Source: Paenibacillus agaridevorans
Lineage (GTDB): Bacteria > Bacillota > Bacilli > Paenibacillales > Paenibacillaceae
Length of the DNA stretch: 41,633 nucleotides
Assembly: GCF_003112455.1 (NCBI RefSeq)
Contig: NZ_BDQX01000075.1
Span: forward strand, 1 to 41,633
Reading direction: 5' to 3'
The translations under genes and the position numbers were made by a program. The first letter of the stretch is position 1, and each line of letters starts with the position of its first letter. Of this stretch, positions 1-9,057 are shown one piece after another. The notes under the pieces were generated by a model that saw nothing but the letters and a program-made list of their open reading frames with translations, ran no database searches and had not been told where the DNA came from.

Positions 1-1
1 C

Positions 2-1516
2 CCTGCCATAACGCTTACTGCTGTACGTAATTTAAATGACAGCACTGTATTCCGGGCGGGTGAATCTTTGACGAACAACGTGTGGAGCAGAGATTACATG
101 GATACGCTCGGCATACAGATTAAGTATTTATGGACAACAACGAAAGGAACGGACGACTATAATCAAAGGCTGAATGCCTCGATATTGACAGGCGAGATTC
201 CCGATATTTTTGAGGTGGACAGCCTGCAGCTCAAGCAGTTGGTCAATGCTGGCTTGATCGAGGATTTGACCAATGTCTATGAGACGCATGCGTCTGGTGC
301 CGCCCGCAGGATGCTTGAAGAAATTCCGAATGCGCTGGAAACCGCCGAGTTTGACGGAAGACTGATGGCGATACCGCAAGGGGCTTCAACTACGGATCAA
401 TCGCAGGTGCTTTGGATCCGATATGACTGGCTGAACCGCCTCGGTTTGCCGGAGCCGGAAACGATGCAAGATGTAATAAATATTTCGAAAGCTTTCACAA
501 AGCTTGATCCAGATGGGAACGGCAAACCTGACACGTTCGGCCTTGGACTTAACATGGGCTTGCATAATCGGATTAATGTGGCCTCCTTGAAAGGATTTTT
601 AAATGGCTTTCACGCTTATCCTTCAAGCTGGATTAAGAAAGGCGACGGACAGATCGCCTTTGGCGGCATACAGCCTGAGGTAAAGACCGCTCTGGCTGCT
701 TTACAGGAAATGTATAAGGATGGCCAGTTGGACCCGGAGTTTTCCGTGAAGGATCAGAATTTTATGGCGGAGGAAATTGTAGCCGGCAAGGTAGGGATGC
801 AATATGGAGCCTGGTGGAACCCGACCTATCCCTTGCAGACAAGCAAGGATGCCGAGCCTGATGCGGATTGGCGAGCATATGGCATTCCTTCTATAAGTGA
901 TTTGCCTGCCAAGGTGGAATACAATTTTCCCGTCTATAGCTATTTTGTCGTTAGAAAAGGAATAAAGCATCCCGAAGCGCTCGTTCATTTGCTAAATTTA
1001 ATGGTGCATCGCGGTTATGAGGAGCCGCAATGGGAGCGTTTTTTCATCGGCAAGGACGGTTTTTTATACAATAACTATCCATTAGTCTACACATGGCCGG
1101 AAAACGGCAGCTTTAAAAATTATCTCCATATACAGGAAGCTTTGAAGTCAGGCAACCCTGATGAACTGAACACTGTGGAAAAAGGCTACTACGACAATAT
1201 CCAGGCTTATCGGCAAGGGGCAAATCAGTATTGGTTTGAAGAAGGCATGTACGGCGAGATTAGCGCATGGTCACATATTAAGGAAAAAATTGATCATCAG
1301 CTTATCCAGATGAATGAGTTTTATGGCCCGCCAACCAAGACGATGAGCCAGGTCACGCCCATCCTTGAAAAGCTCACGCTAGACACTTACACGATGATCA
1401 TTATGGGCGAATTGCCGCTAGAAGCATTTGATGAATATGTTGCTCAGTGGAAAGAATTAGGCGGAAATATTATTACGAAAGAAGTGAATGAGTGGGTAAA
1501 AGCGAAAGGTGGATGA
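2..1516 (+). CDS. Extracellular sugar-binding protein of an ABC transporter (LipO-like), 5' truncated
   Basis: Lipid-anchored solute-binding protein that would deliver an oligosaccharide to an ABC permease. The frame is open from base 2, and the first residues (PAITLTAVRNLND) read as mature protein, so the start codon, signal peptide and lipobox lie left of the window. About 504 residues are visible. Family traits include a calcium-loop-like stretch DPDGNGKPDTFG near residues 170-180 and a C-terminal segment PILEKLTLDTYTMIIMGE that is typical of the large LipO/YtcQ-like binding proteins of Paenibacillus. A TTG at 68 could be mistaken for a start but has no ribosome site and the frame continues upstream. 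The stop overlaps an ATG of the next gene (1513-1516), so the downstream secreted enzymes are probably in the same operon. The permease genes would be expected upstream, outside the window. The actual sugar cannot be told from the sequence. Confidence 0.9.
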   Translation, partial: PAITLTAVRNLNDSTVFRAGESLTNNVWSRDYMDTLGIQIKYLWTTTKGTDDYNQRLNASILTGEIPDIFEVDSLQLKQLVNAGLIEDLTNVYETHASGAARRMLEEIPNALETAEFDGRLMAIPQGASTTDQSQVLWIRYDWLNRLGLPEPETMQDVINISKAFTKLDPDGNGKPDTFGLGLNMGLHNRINVASLKGFLNGFHAYPSSWIKKGDGQIAFGGIQPEVKTALAALQEMYKDGQLDPEFSVKDQNFMAEEIVAGKVGMQYGAWWNPTYPLQTSKDAEPDADWRAYGIPSISDLPAKVEYNFPVYSYFVVRKGIKHPEALVHLLNLMVHRGYEEPQWERFFIGKDGFLYNNYPLVYTWPENGSFKNYLHIQEALKSGNPDELNTVEKGYYDNIQAYRQGANQYWFEEGMYGEISAWSHIKEKIDHQLIQMNEFYGPPTKTMSQVTPILEKLTLDTYTMIIMGELPLEAFDEYVAQWKELGGNIITKEVNEWVKAKGG

Positions 1517-1521
1517 CAAGC

Positions 1522-3453
1522 ATGTACAAAAGGCTTCGTTTTTTTAGCTTGTTTATGGCAGCTTTAATATGTACGACCGCGCTCTATGGCCTAAAAACGG
1601 CTACTTCAGCGCATGCGGCCTTTGATCTGCTTGTATACGAAACACCCTTTGAAAATAGCGGCGACACAGATTGGCTTTCAGCATCAACCAGCTATGATTC
1701 AAGCCAATTTCTATCCTCTGGACAATCTTTAAAATATAGTCGCTCCTTAAGCTCCAGCTATGTGTATCCTTCCAAGTGGCTGCCTGCAAGCGCTGGCGAA
1801 AGCTATTACGCCACAGTATGGATAAAAACCTCTGGGCTTAGCAGCTCAGGCGGCGCAACAATGGCTATTGAAGCGCTCAGCTCAACGAATGCTTGGCTGG
1901 GAGGGAAATATGTGAACGGCATTCGAGCGGGACAGTGGACAAAGCTTACTGTTCCGATGTATACGCTGCCGGCAAATACAGCTAAAATAAGCCTCTCTCT
2001 CTATTTGGAGCAAGGCACAACAGGGACAGCTTGGTTTGATGACCTTAACGTGTATGAGTTTCAGCCAAGCCAATTGGTTTATGCCTACCTGGATTACCCC
2101 TCTTATCGAGGCAAGCTGATCGATATGGATCATACAGACATAAGAGTGAAGACGATCCCCCATGCCTGGTCGGCTGATTTTAGCGGGTATACGACAAAAA
2201 TCAGTCTGTATAATCAGGCTGGTATAGTAATGAATTCCGCCACTTATACGGGCCAGCAGTCTACGGCTACGATATTTGACGGTTCTGCACTGGCGAATGG
2301 AAGCTACAAGCTTGTTATTCAATTGATTAAAACATCAACCGGGCAAGTAAAGGGCTATATCGAAAAGCCGATTACTAAAACAGTCTCAGCTCCAGCCAAC
2401 TATGTAGATAAATACGGCAGGCTATGGAAGGATGGCAGTTTATTTTTTCCGATAGGCATTTATACTTCCGACATTACAGCAGCTGATATGCTGGATCTGA
2501 ACAATAGTGCGATTAATACGATTTTGCCTTATGTGCATCCTGATGCAGGCAAGCTGGATTTAGCCAATAGCTACGGCTTAAAGGTCATCTATTCCTTTAA
2601 AGATTTTTACTACGGCTCTCTGCATGCCCCTTCATTTATTACGAGTGTGGCGGATGAGGCCCATTATATCGCCCAGCATGTAAATTGGTTCAAATCTCAT
2701 CCAGCTCTACTCGCTTGGTATTTGAATGATGAAGCGCCTCTTGATGCGAGATTGCCCGATCATTATGAAGCCGTAATTACAAATGATGCTGATCATCCGG
2801 CATACATCGTAGATTATAATGTTCCAAGCCCGGACAATTTCATGCGGTCTTCTGACATATTTGGCATGGATCGTTATGTCGTAAAAGGGTTGTCATCCGA
2901 TCCGATCAGCGAGCCCGGCAGCTATCAAAGGAGTTCTATGAATGCGCTTCCTTTCCGTGGTCAATGGCCTGTCGTACAAGCGCATAATCTTGAGAATTAC
3001 GGCCAAGGCGGCACTCGTCCGCCGACACTCGCAGAACTGCGCAATATGACATGGCAGTATTTAACCGAGGGCGCTACCGGTCTTATGTTCTACTCTCAGT
3101 TTGATTTGCAAAACGATGCCAGCGGGCAGCCTTATGCGACTTTGCTAGGAAACGTGAAGCAGGTTGCAGCAGAGGTGAAGGAGTTCGTGCCGCACCTCTT
3201 GTCCATCGAAGCGGCGCCGCTGACAACGACAACTGGCGGCAGCTGGTTGAACTGGACAGTCAAGCGGTACAACAACAAAACATTTATTTTTGCGGTGAAT
3301 AACGGAAAAACGAATCAAACCGCATCCTTTCAAGTTGCCGGAGCACAGCAAGTAAAGGTGCCTAAAGAAGGGCGTGTATTGCCGGTAACAACAAGTACGT
3401 TTACAGATTCGTTCGCACCATTGCAAGTACACATCTATGAGGTGGAAGGTTAG
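1522..3453 (+). CDS. Secreted TIM-barrel glycoside-hydrolase-like protein with N-terminal carbohydrate-binding module
   Basis: Probably an extracellular glycan-active enzyme. The 643-residue protein has a signal peptide (MYKRLRFF, hydrophobic core, cleavage after SAHA). A jelly-roll, CBM-like domain follows at about residues 35-180 (ends with TAWFDDLNVYE), then a linker sandwich (about 185-295), then an (alpha/beta)8-like domain from about 300 to 565 (starts KDGSLFFPIGIYTSD). The barrel carries WYLNDEAP with Glu404, placed like the acid/base Glu of clan GH-A enzymes, but the stretch where a nucleophile Glu is expected reads VVQAHN. ATG 1522 is chosen because AAAGGTGG (1505-1512) lies 9 bases ahead. 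ATG 1513 and a GTG at 1492 are in frame but badly spaced. The protein is a shorter paralogue of the next gene, lacking the second CBM and the SLH anchor, so it is probably released. No GH family could be assigned with certainty. Confidence 0.85.
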   Translation: MYKRLRFFSLFMAALICTTALYGLKTATSAHAAFDLLVYETPFENSGDTDWLSASTSYDSSQFLSSGQSLKYSRSLSSSYVYPSKWLPASAGESYYATVWIKTSGLSSSGGATMAIEALSSTNAWLGGKYVNGIRAGQWTKLTVPMYTLPANTAKISLSLYLEQGTTGTAWFDDLNVYEFQPSQLVYAYLDYPSYRGKLIDMDHTDIRVKTIPHAWSADFSGYTTKISLYNQAGIVMNSATYTGQQSTATIFDGSALANGSYKLVIQLIKTSTGQVKGYIEKPITKTVSAPANYVDKYGRLWKDGSLFFPIGIYTSDITAADMLDLNNSAINTILPYVHPDAGKLDLANSYGLKVIYSFKDFYYGSLHAPSFITSVADEAHYIAQHVNWFKSHPALLAWYLNDEAPLDARLPDHYEAVITNDADHPAYIVDYNVPSPDNFMRSSDIFGMDRYVVKGLSSDPISEPGSYQRSSMNALPFRGQWPVVQAHNLENYGQGGTRPPTLAELRNMTWQYLTEGATGLMFYSQFDLQNDASGQPYATLLGNVKQVAAEVKEFVPHLLSIEAAPLTTTTGGSWLNWTVKRYNNKTFIFAVNNGKTNQTASFQVAGAQQVKVPKEGRVLPVTTSTFTDSFAPLQVHIYEVEG

Positions 3454-3462
3454 GTGGAAAAA

Positions 3463-6400
3463 ATGAAAAGAAAGTGGCTCAGTTTATTTATTGCAGCAGC
3501 TCTCGTGCTTCAGCCAGGGCTCGTTCCAAGCGTGACAGATCGTTCGTCTTCGGTTGCTTACGCAGCCAGCGGCGATGAATTGGTGTTTGAAGAACACTTT
3601 GATGATGCAGAGATGCAGGATTGGATTACGACCGCAACTAGCTATGACGATTCGGAGGCTTATAGCGGTACGCATTCCTTGAAATATGAACGGACTGACC
3701 CAAAAGAGTACGAATATCCAAGGTATCAAATTAATTTGGAGACCGGCTCTACTTATTATGCTACTGTGATGATTAAAACAAAAAATGTAGCCGGCGCCGA
3801 TAAAGCAAGAATCGCTTTAGAGGCTTATGACGGTGACGATTGGAAAGGCGGGCAATACACAGAAGGAATTGTGGCAGCGGACTGGACATTGCTGAAGTTG
3901 CCGACATACACCATTCCAGAGGATGCGACAAGAACGCAGGTTTCGCTTTATTTGAGCAAGGATGGCACGGGCACGGTATGGTTTGACGATGTCAAGGTAT
4001 ACAAAAAAGCGTCAGGCAGCAGTACCATTACAGGATATGAAACCTCATTCGAGGAGGACGATGAACAGGATATATGGATAACAAGCTCGACGAGCTTTGA
4101 TGACACCGTATTCCGTACAGGCACTCGCTCTTTGAAGTATGAGAACGGAGCTACGAATAACTCACCGCGCTTCGAGTTTGCTGTTACCCCAGGAATGGGA
4201 TATTACGCAGAGGTGTGGGTAAAAACTGAAGGAATATCGGGCGAGGATGGGGCACTGCTTGCGCTGGATGTCGTGGATTCGGCAGGAGGTTGGATAACCG
4301 GCTCCTATGTAAATCCGATTAAGCCTGAACAATGGACACTGCTGCGAATACCGCTGCTTACAGCTCCTGCCAATGCGACAAAAGCAGATTTGACTTTATA
4401 TACAAGAGGATCGGCAGGCACGGTTTGGTTCGACGATTTGCAAATTTATTCGGTTATGCCTAAGCTGCTGCAAACACAGCTTGCGTATCCCAATTATAGA
4501 GGTTTTATTATGCCGGGGGATGAGTCCCCCATCCGGATAAAGGCAGAGCCAGCAATTGGAGCTGATTTGACAGCTTATACACTGCGCGCCAGTTTGTTAG
4601 GAAATGATGACTCTGTGCTGGAAGCACAAGAATACACTGGGGTTTCAAGTATAGAGCATACATTTGCTTCTGCACAATTGGCCCCGGGCACCTACAAAGC
4701 TCGAGTAGAAGCTCTTTCTGCCGATACGGTTGTTGATTCCAAGGAATGGACGATCCAGAAGGTTTCCAGTCGTGCTGAGTTGCCGAGAACCTATGTGGAC
4801 AGCGAAGGAAGGTTTTGGAGAGACGACAAACTGTTTTTACCGATTGGCATATATGCAGACAAAATTATTGCCTCTGAGCTGGAGGAGCTGAAGGACAGCC
4901 CGATCAATACACTGCTGCCTTATGATTATCCGTCCGAGCAGCAGCTTGACCTAGCTCAGCAATACGGCAAATCCGTTATCTTTTCGCTGAAGGATTTTTA
5001 TTACGGGTCGACATGGGCGCCTGAAGGCATTGAAAGTGACGAGGATGCGGTAGAAATGATCAGTGATTTCGCAAACCGATACAAGAGCCATCCGGCTTTG
5101 CTGGCCTGGTATTTAAATGATGAGTCGCCGAATGATGACCGTCTGCCAAGTCATTATGAAGCGGTGAAAGAGAATGATCCTGATCATCCAGCCTATACCG
5201 TCGATTTTAATTTGCCGAATGCCAATACGCTGGACAAAACGACTGATATTTTCGGGTTGGACGTTTATCCGATTAAAGGGCTCGATACCGATCCGATCAG
5301 CGAGCCTGGCAAACTGCAGAAAGAGACAACAGCAATGCTAGGCAAAAAAGGTCAATGGGCAGTCGTGCAAGCGCAAAATGTGGGCAACTACGCGCAAGGC
5401 GGGCTTCGTCCTCCAACCGAGCAGGAAATGCGCAATATGGCATGGCAATACATTACTGAAGGTGCCAGAGGAATACTGTTTTATTCTTTATTCGATTTGA
5501 AAAATGATGACAGCGGACAAGCCTATGAAAAATTGCTAGGTCATGTAAACACGGTAGCTCAAGAAATAAAAGATTTGCAGGCTTTTATTTTGTCAGATAA
5601 ACTGGATTCAAATGTGAAAGTAATTGGCGATTACAGCGAGCATCTGCACTGGATAAGCCGCCAAGTGAACGGAAAAACGTATCTTGCTGCAGTTAACAGC
5701 AGTAAAGAAGAGCTGGAAGCAGCCTTCAGTATACCTGCAGGCATGCAGGTGAAGGATTGGAAATCAGGGAGCAGCATCGCAGTCAGTCAGAATCGTTTGC
5801 AGCAGACGTATGGCCCATTAGAGGTGCGCATTTATGAGCTAAGCCCGCTACCTACCTATCCTGGGGGAGGACTGGTTATCGATCCGATGCCATCCACTCC
5901 TATAGCGGAGCTGGAGGAATATTTGAAAGGTATTGAACAAAAGCTGGCAGGCGCAGCCCCGTCTGAACAAGCCGCGCTGATTGCTGCTGGAACGGAACGA
6001 ATTAAAGCTTTGTTTGAACAAATAAGCACGTTAGACCTAAGCTCTGCCGTTTCAATTCATGCTGGCGCCGCCGCAGCTGAACTCGGCGGGCAAACGCTGC
6101 AGGAGCAAATTGCGAATGTTCAAGCATCTATCAAGCGTCTGAATGAGCTGTTAGGAAAGCTTAATCCTTCTGCTTCGGCCTTAAACGCGAAACTGATTAT
6201 GGATTTAGGTTCGACTGAAGCAGGCCGCCTATCATTGACGCTGGATGAGCAGCTCCTTCAAAAGCTGAAAGAAGCTGGCTTGCTGGATGTTTCTGCGAAA
6301 TGGTCGGGTGTAACTGTAAGCTTTGATCCAGAACAATTTAATGGCGAGACAGAGCTTCAAATTACAGAAGTAGATTTGCAGGAAACAGGTTATTTGGAGC

Positions 6401-7194
6401 AAGCCCTTGCCTCGCTTGCCTATCATATTCAATTGAAAATAAACGGAATAGAGCAGCCTGTTTTCCAAAAACCGATCCGTTTGGAATTGCCAGTCGATGG
6501 GGACTTCGATCAGGAGCTGCTCGTAATGGCTGATCTTGGCCAAGACGGTCCTGGATTGATTAGAGGAAATATGCTCAGTGGCAGCTATGCAGCATTCATT
6601 GGCGGTGCTTCAATATTCGCTATTTTGGAAAACAAGGTGGCATTTGATGATATTGACCATGTCTCGCATTGGGCGGGTCGCGCGATTGGAGTTATTGCCG
6701 CAAACGGCATTGTGAATGGAAAAGCGGAAGGTCGCTTTGATCCCGATGCACCTGTGACAAGGGCACAATTTGCAGCGATGCTGGCCAGGCTTTATCAGTT
6801 GAATCTCAAAGACTTCTCACAGCCATTCCACGATATTAATGAGACAGACTGGTTTTCGCCGTATGCAGCGGCCGCTGCTACGAGCGGTTTAATTAATGGT
6901 CGTGCAAACGGGACATTTGGCCCTAATGACGCGATTACTCGCGCCGAAATGGCCGTATTGGCCGGGCGGGCAATCAGGCTATTTCATCAGGAAACGGACA
7001 GCCATCAGGCTGGCAATGAATTAAGTCAATACGTTGATATTTCCGGGCTGACAGAATCTATGGCGAATGATATTGCACTAGCTGTAAGCGAGCAAATTAT
7101 TGCAGGTGTTTCTTCCAATAAAATGCAGCCGAATGGCACTGCAACACGAGCGCAGGCATCTGTTGTCATCTATCGCTTGCTAGCTGTAAAATAA
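3463..7194 (+). CDS. SLH-anchored TIM-barrel glycoside-hydrolase-like protein with two CBM-like domains
   Basis: Cell-surface enzyme of about 1243 residues, probably acting on the same glycan as the preceding paralogue. The order is: signal peptide (1-35), two CBM-like jelly rolls (about 40-180 and 195-330, each ending in VWFDD), a sandwich linker, a TIM-barrel-like domain (about 445-710) with WYLNDESP (Glu554), and an Ala-rich helical region (about 800-900). A beta-rich domain follows, then three SLH repeats from about 1061, 1122 and 1190 to the end. SLH repeats bind pyruvylated cell-wall polymer, so the protein should sit on the wall. The barrel and one CBM match the upstream gene closely (shared DPISEPG, GQWxVVQA, YGPLEVRIYE-type motifs), so the pair arose by duplication. 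ATG 3463 has AGGTGG five bases upstream. GTG 3454 is a possible alternative. The upstream stop is 9 bases away. Confidence 0.88.
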   Translation: MKRKWLSLFIAAALVLQPGLVPSVTDRSSSVAYAASGDELVFEEHFDDAEMQDWITTATSYDDSEAYSGTHSLKYERTDPKEYEYPRYQINLETGSTYYATVMIKTKNVAGADKARIALEAYDGDDWKGGQYTEGIVAADWTLLKLPTYTIPEDATRTQVSLYLSKDGTGTVWFDDVKVYKKASGSSTITGYETSFEEDDEQDIWITSSTSFDDTVFRTGTRSLKYENGATNNSPRFEFAVTPGMGYYAEVWVKTEGISGEDGALLALDVVDSAGGWITGSYVNPIKPEQWTLLRIPLLTAPANATKADLTLYTRGSAGTVWFDDLQIYSVMPKLLQTQLAYPNYRGFIMPGDESPIRIKAEPAIGADLTAYTLRASLLGNDDSVLEAQEYTGVSSIEHTFASAQLAPGTYKARVEALSADTVVDSKEWTIQKVSSRAELPRTYVDSEGRFWRDDKLFLPIGIYADKIIASELEELKDSPINTLLPYDYPSEQQLDLAQQYGKSVIFSLKDFYYGSTWAPEGIESDEDAVEMISDFANRYKSHPALLAWYLNDESPNDDRLPSHYEAVKENDPDHPAYTVDFNLPNANTLDKTTDIFGLDVYPIKGLDTDPISEPGKLQKETTAMLGKKGQWAVVQAQNVGNYAQGGLRPPTEQEMRNMAWQYITEGARGILFYSLFDLKNDDSGQAYEKLLGHVNTVAQEIKDLQAFILSDKLDSNVKVIGDYSEHLHWISRQVNGKTYLAAVNSSKEELEAAFSIPAGMQVKDWKSGSSIAVSQNRLQQTYGPLEVRIYELSPLPTYPGGGLVIDPMPSTPIAELEEYLKGIEQKLAGAAPSEQAALIAAGTERIKALFEQISTLDLSSAVSIHAGAAAAELGGQTLQEQIANVQASIKRLNELLGKLNPSASALNAKLIMDLGSTEAGRLSLTLDEQLLQKLKEAGLLDVSAKWSGVTVSFDPEQFNGETELQITEVDLQETGYLEQALASLAYHIQLKINGIEQPVFQKPIRLELPVDGDFDQELLVMADLGQDGPGLIRGNMLSGSYAAFIGGASIFAILENKVAFDDIDHVSHWAGRAIGVIAANGIVNGKAEGRFDPDAPVTRAQFAAMLARLYQLNLKDFSQPFHDINETDWFSPYAAAAATSGLINGRANGTFGPNDAITRAEMAVLAGRAIRLFHQETDSHQAGNELSQYVDISGLTESMANDIALAVSEQIIAGVSSNKMQPNGTATRAQASVVIYRLLAVK

Positions 7195-7211
7195 GGAATC
7201 CTATATTAAAC

Positions 7212-7250
7212 AGCAGTTCAAGATTTTCACGCTTGAGCTGCTCTTCTTTA
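7212..7250 (+). terminator. Hairpin followed by T-rich tract after the SLH enzyme gene
   Basis: An 11-bp stem (AGCAGTTCAAG pairing with CTTGAGCTGCT, one G-T wobble) at 7212-7222 and 7232-7242 encloses a nine-base loop and is followed by CTTCTTTATTTA. It lies 17 bases after the stop of the SLH gene and about 50 before the kinase gene. It may end the transport and enzyme transcript, or only dampen read-through into the kinase gene. Confidence 0.6.
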
Positions 7251-7300
7251 TTTACTCCCGCAGTGCGGCAATTGAGTCATTCAAAAAACAGGGGGATACA

Positions 7301-9055
7301 ATGAAGATGCTACCTATTAAATTGTCTAGCATATTTTTCAAACTGGCTATAGCATTTTTATTGATTATACTGCCCTTGTCTATTCTCGGCTTGTATTTAA
7401 ACTATTCGAGCTCGACAACCGTAAAGGAACAAATCGAACAATCGCTTAAGTCTAGGCTGCATAACTATGTCAGAGGAATGGATGCAGACTTTCAAAGATT
7501 GATGCGCCTAAGGAATGAGCTGCTCGCGGACAGCGACCTGCAAACGCTTAGCTACGCCAAGCATCATCTCTCCGATTATTTATATGCACAGGCCGTTCTC
7601 CGCATTCAAGAGAAGCTGAGGCTGCTCCAAGCTTCCAGCTTATATATGGATGATATCAACGTTTATTTACCGCGCATTCAAAGAAATATTTCTTCAAGGG
7701 GATTTATAACTTTGCCAGTTGAAGACGAAATTGCTGCGCTCAAGCGGTCTACTCTTTCATCCCCTATTGTTTTTTGGAACGATCAATATTTAATAGGCGG
7801 TTCGTTTCCGGGCACTTATGGGATTGAGGACAGCGAGGATGAGCCTTTTCTTATATTAAAGCTATCCGTTTCAGAGGATTTTCTGCAGCAGTCTCTAAAT
7901 GAGGTGCATAATACGAAGCTTGGAGGAGGCATGCTGCTGCAAGCCGACAAGCAGTGGAAAATTGTTAGCGGGAATGACCAAATGCATGCATTAGCCGAAA
8001 ACTTAATTCCACATATCGCCGGCGAATCGATGGAGCAGTTCCAGAATGGCAGCTTTAGTGTAACGGCCAACCATGTGGCATATACGGTCATTTACGAAAA
8101 ATCTTCCGTATTAAATACGGTTATGGCTGTTTTTTTACCAGAGGAAGAGACGCTTGGGCCGCTTACGAAATACCGCTATTGGTATTGGATCATTACTTTA
8201 ACGTCGGTTGTAATAGTCATTATATTTTCATATTGGATTTATCGTATCATTCATCAGCCGATACAAAGAATGGTGTTTGCATTTCGCAAGCTGGAAAAAG
8301 GCAACTTGAATGTTTCCTTAAAGCATAGCCAAGAAGATGAATTTGCTTATTTGTACGAGCAGTTCAATATTATGTCCAGCAAGCTTCAATTGCTTGTTCA
8401 CGAGGTATACGAAGAGAAAATACGCTCGCAGCAATCCGAGCTGAAGCAGCTTCAGTCTCAAATTAACCCTCATTTTTTGTACAACAGCTATTTTGTACTG
8501 CATCGTGTAGCGCAGATGCATGATACCGATACAGTCATTCGACTATCCCGTCATTTGGGAGAATATTTTCGTTATATTACTCGGAATGGTGCTGATGAAA
8601 TAGCGCTCGCGCAAGAGATTCGCCATACTCATTCTTATATTGAAATTCAGATGCTGCGCTATTCGCGCAGAATACAAACAATTTGCGAAGAATTGCCAGA
8701 CAGCTGCAAGGAGGTTCTGGTGCCTAGACTGGTTCTGCAGCCTATTTTGGAAAATGCATATGAGCACGGGTTGGAAAATAAAATGGCCGGCGGCATTGTA
8801 AAAATGTCTTTTTCGTCGACAGATGAGCTTTTGCAAATTACGGTGGAGGACAACGGGGATGATTTGTCGGATCGGCAAATTGAAAGGATTGCAATGGAGC
8901 TCAAATTAGAGGAGCATGTGGAAACAACCGGCATGTTAAATGTGCACCGCAGGCTGCAGTTGAAATTCGGCAAACAGTACGGATTGTCCGTTTCACGTTC
9001 TTCACTTGGCGGTTTATGTGTCGAAGTAGCTATTCCAATAACAAAGGGGACTTAG
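7301..9055 (+). CDS. YesM-type sensor histidine kinase
   Basis: Membrane sensor kinase, 584 residues, that would phosphorylate the regulator encoded next door in response to an extracellular sugar signal. There is a transmembrane segment near residues 15-35, a long extracellular sensor region, and a second transmembrane segment near 300-320. A HAMP-like stretch and a coiled coil follow, then the His_kinase box QINPHFLYNS with phospho-acceptor His391. A GHKL ATPase domain has an N-box PILENAYEHG and a G1 box VEDNGD. GGGGG at 7290-7294 precedes the ATG by 6 bases. The stop is 2 bases before the next ATG, so the two are translated together. Such pairs usually control the adjacent binding-protein and enzyme genes, which fits the genes to the left. 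Confidence 0.95.
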   Translation: MKMLPIKLSSIFFKLAIAFLLIILPLSILGLYLNYSSSTTVKEQIEQSLKSRLHNYVRGMDADFQRLMRLRNELLADSDLQTLSYAKHHLSDYLYAQAVLRIQEKLRLLQASSLYMDDINVYLPRIQRNISSRGFITLPVEDEIAALKRSTLSSPIVFWNDQYLIGGSFPGTYGIEDSEDEPFLILKLSVSEDFLQQSLNEVHNTKLGGGMLLQADKQWKIVSGNDQMHALAENLIPHIAGESMEQFQNGSFSVTANHVAYTVIYEKSSVLNTVMAVFLPEEETLGPLTKYRYWYWIITLTSVVIVIIFSYWIYRIIHQPIQRMVFAFRKLEKGNLNVSLKHSQEDEFAYLYEQFNIMSSKLQLLVHEVYEEKIRSQQSELKQLQSQINPHFLYNSYFVLHRVAQMHDTDTVIRLSRHLGEYFRYITRNGADEIALAQEIRHTHSYIEIQMLRYSRRIQTICEELPDSCKEVLVPRLVLQPILENAYEHGLENKMAGGIVKMSFSSTDELLQITVEDNGDDLSDRQIERIAMELKLEEHVETTGMLNVHRRLQLKFGKQYGLSVSRSSLGGLCVEVAIPITKGT

Positions 9056-9057
9056 GC

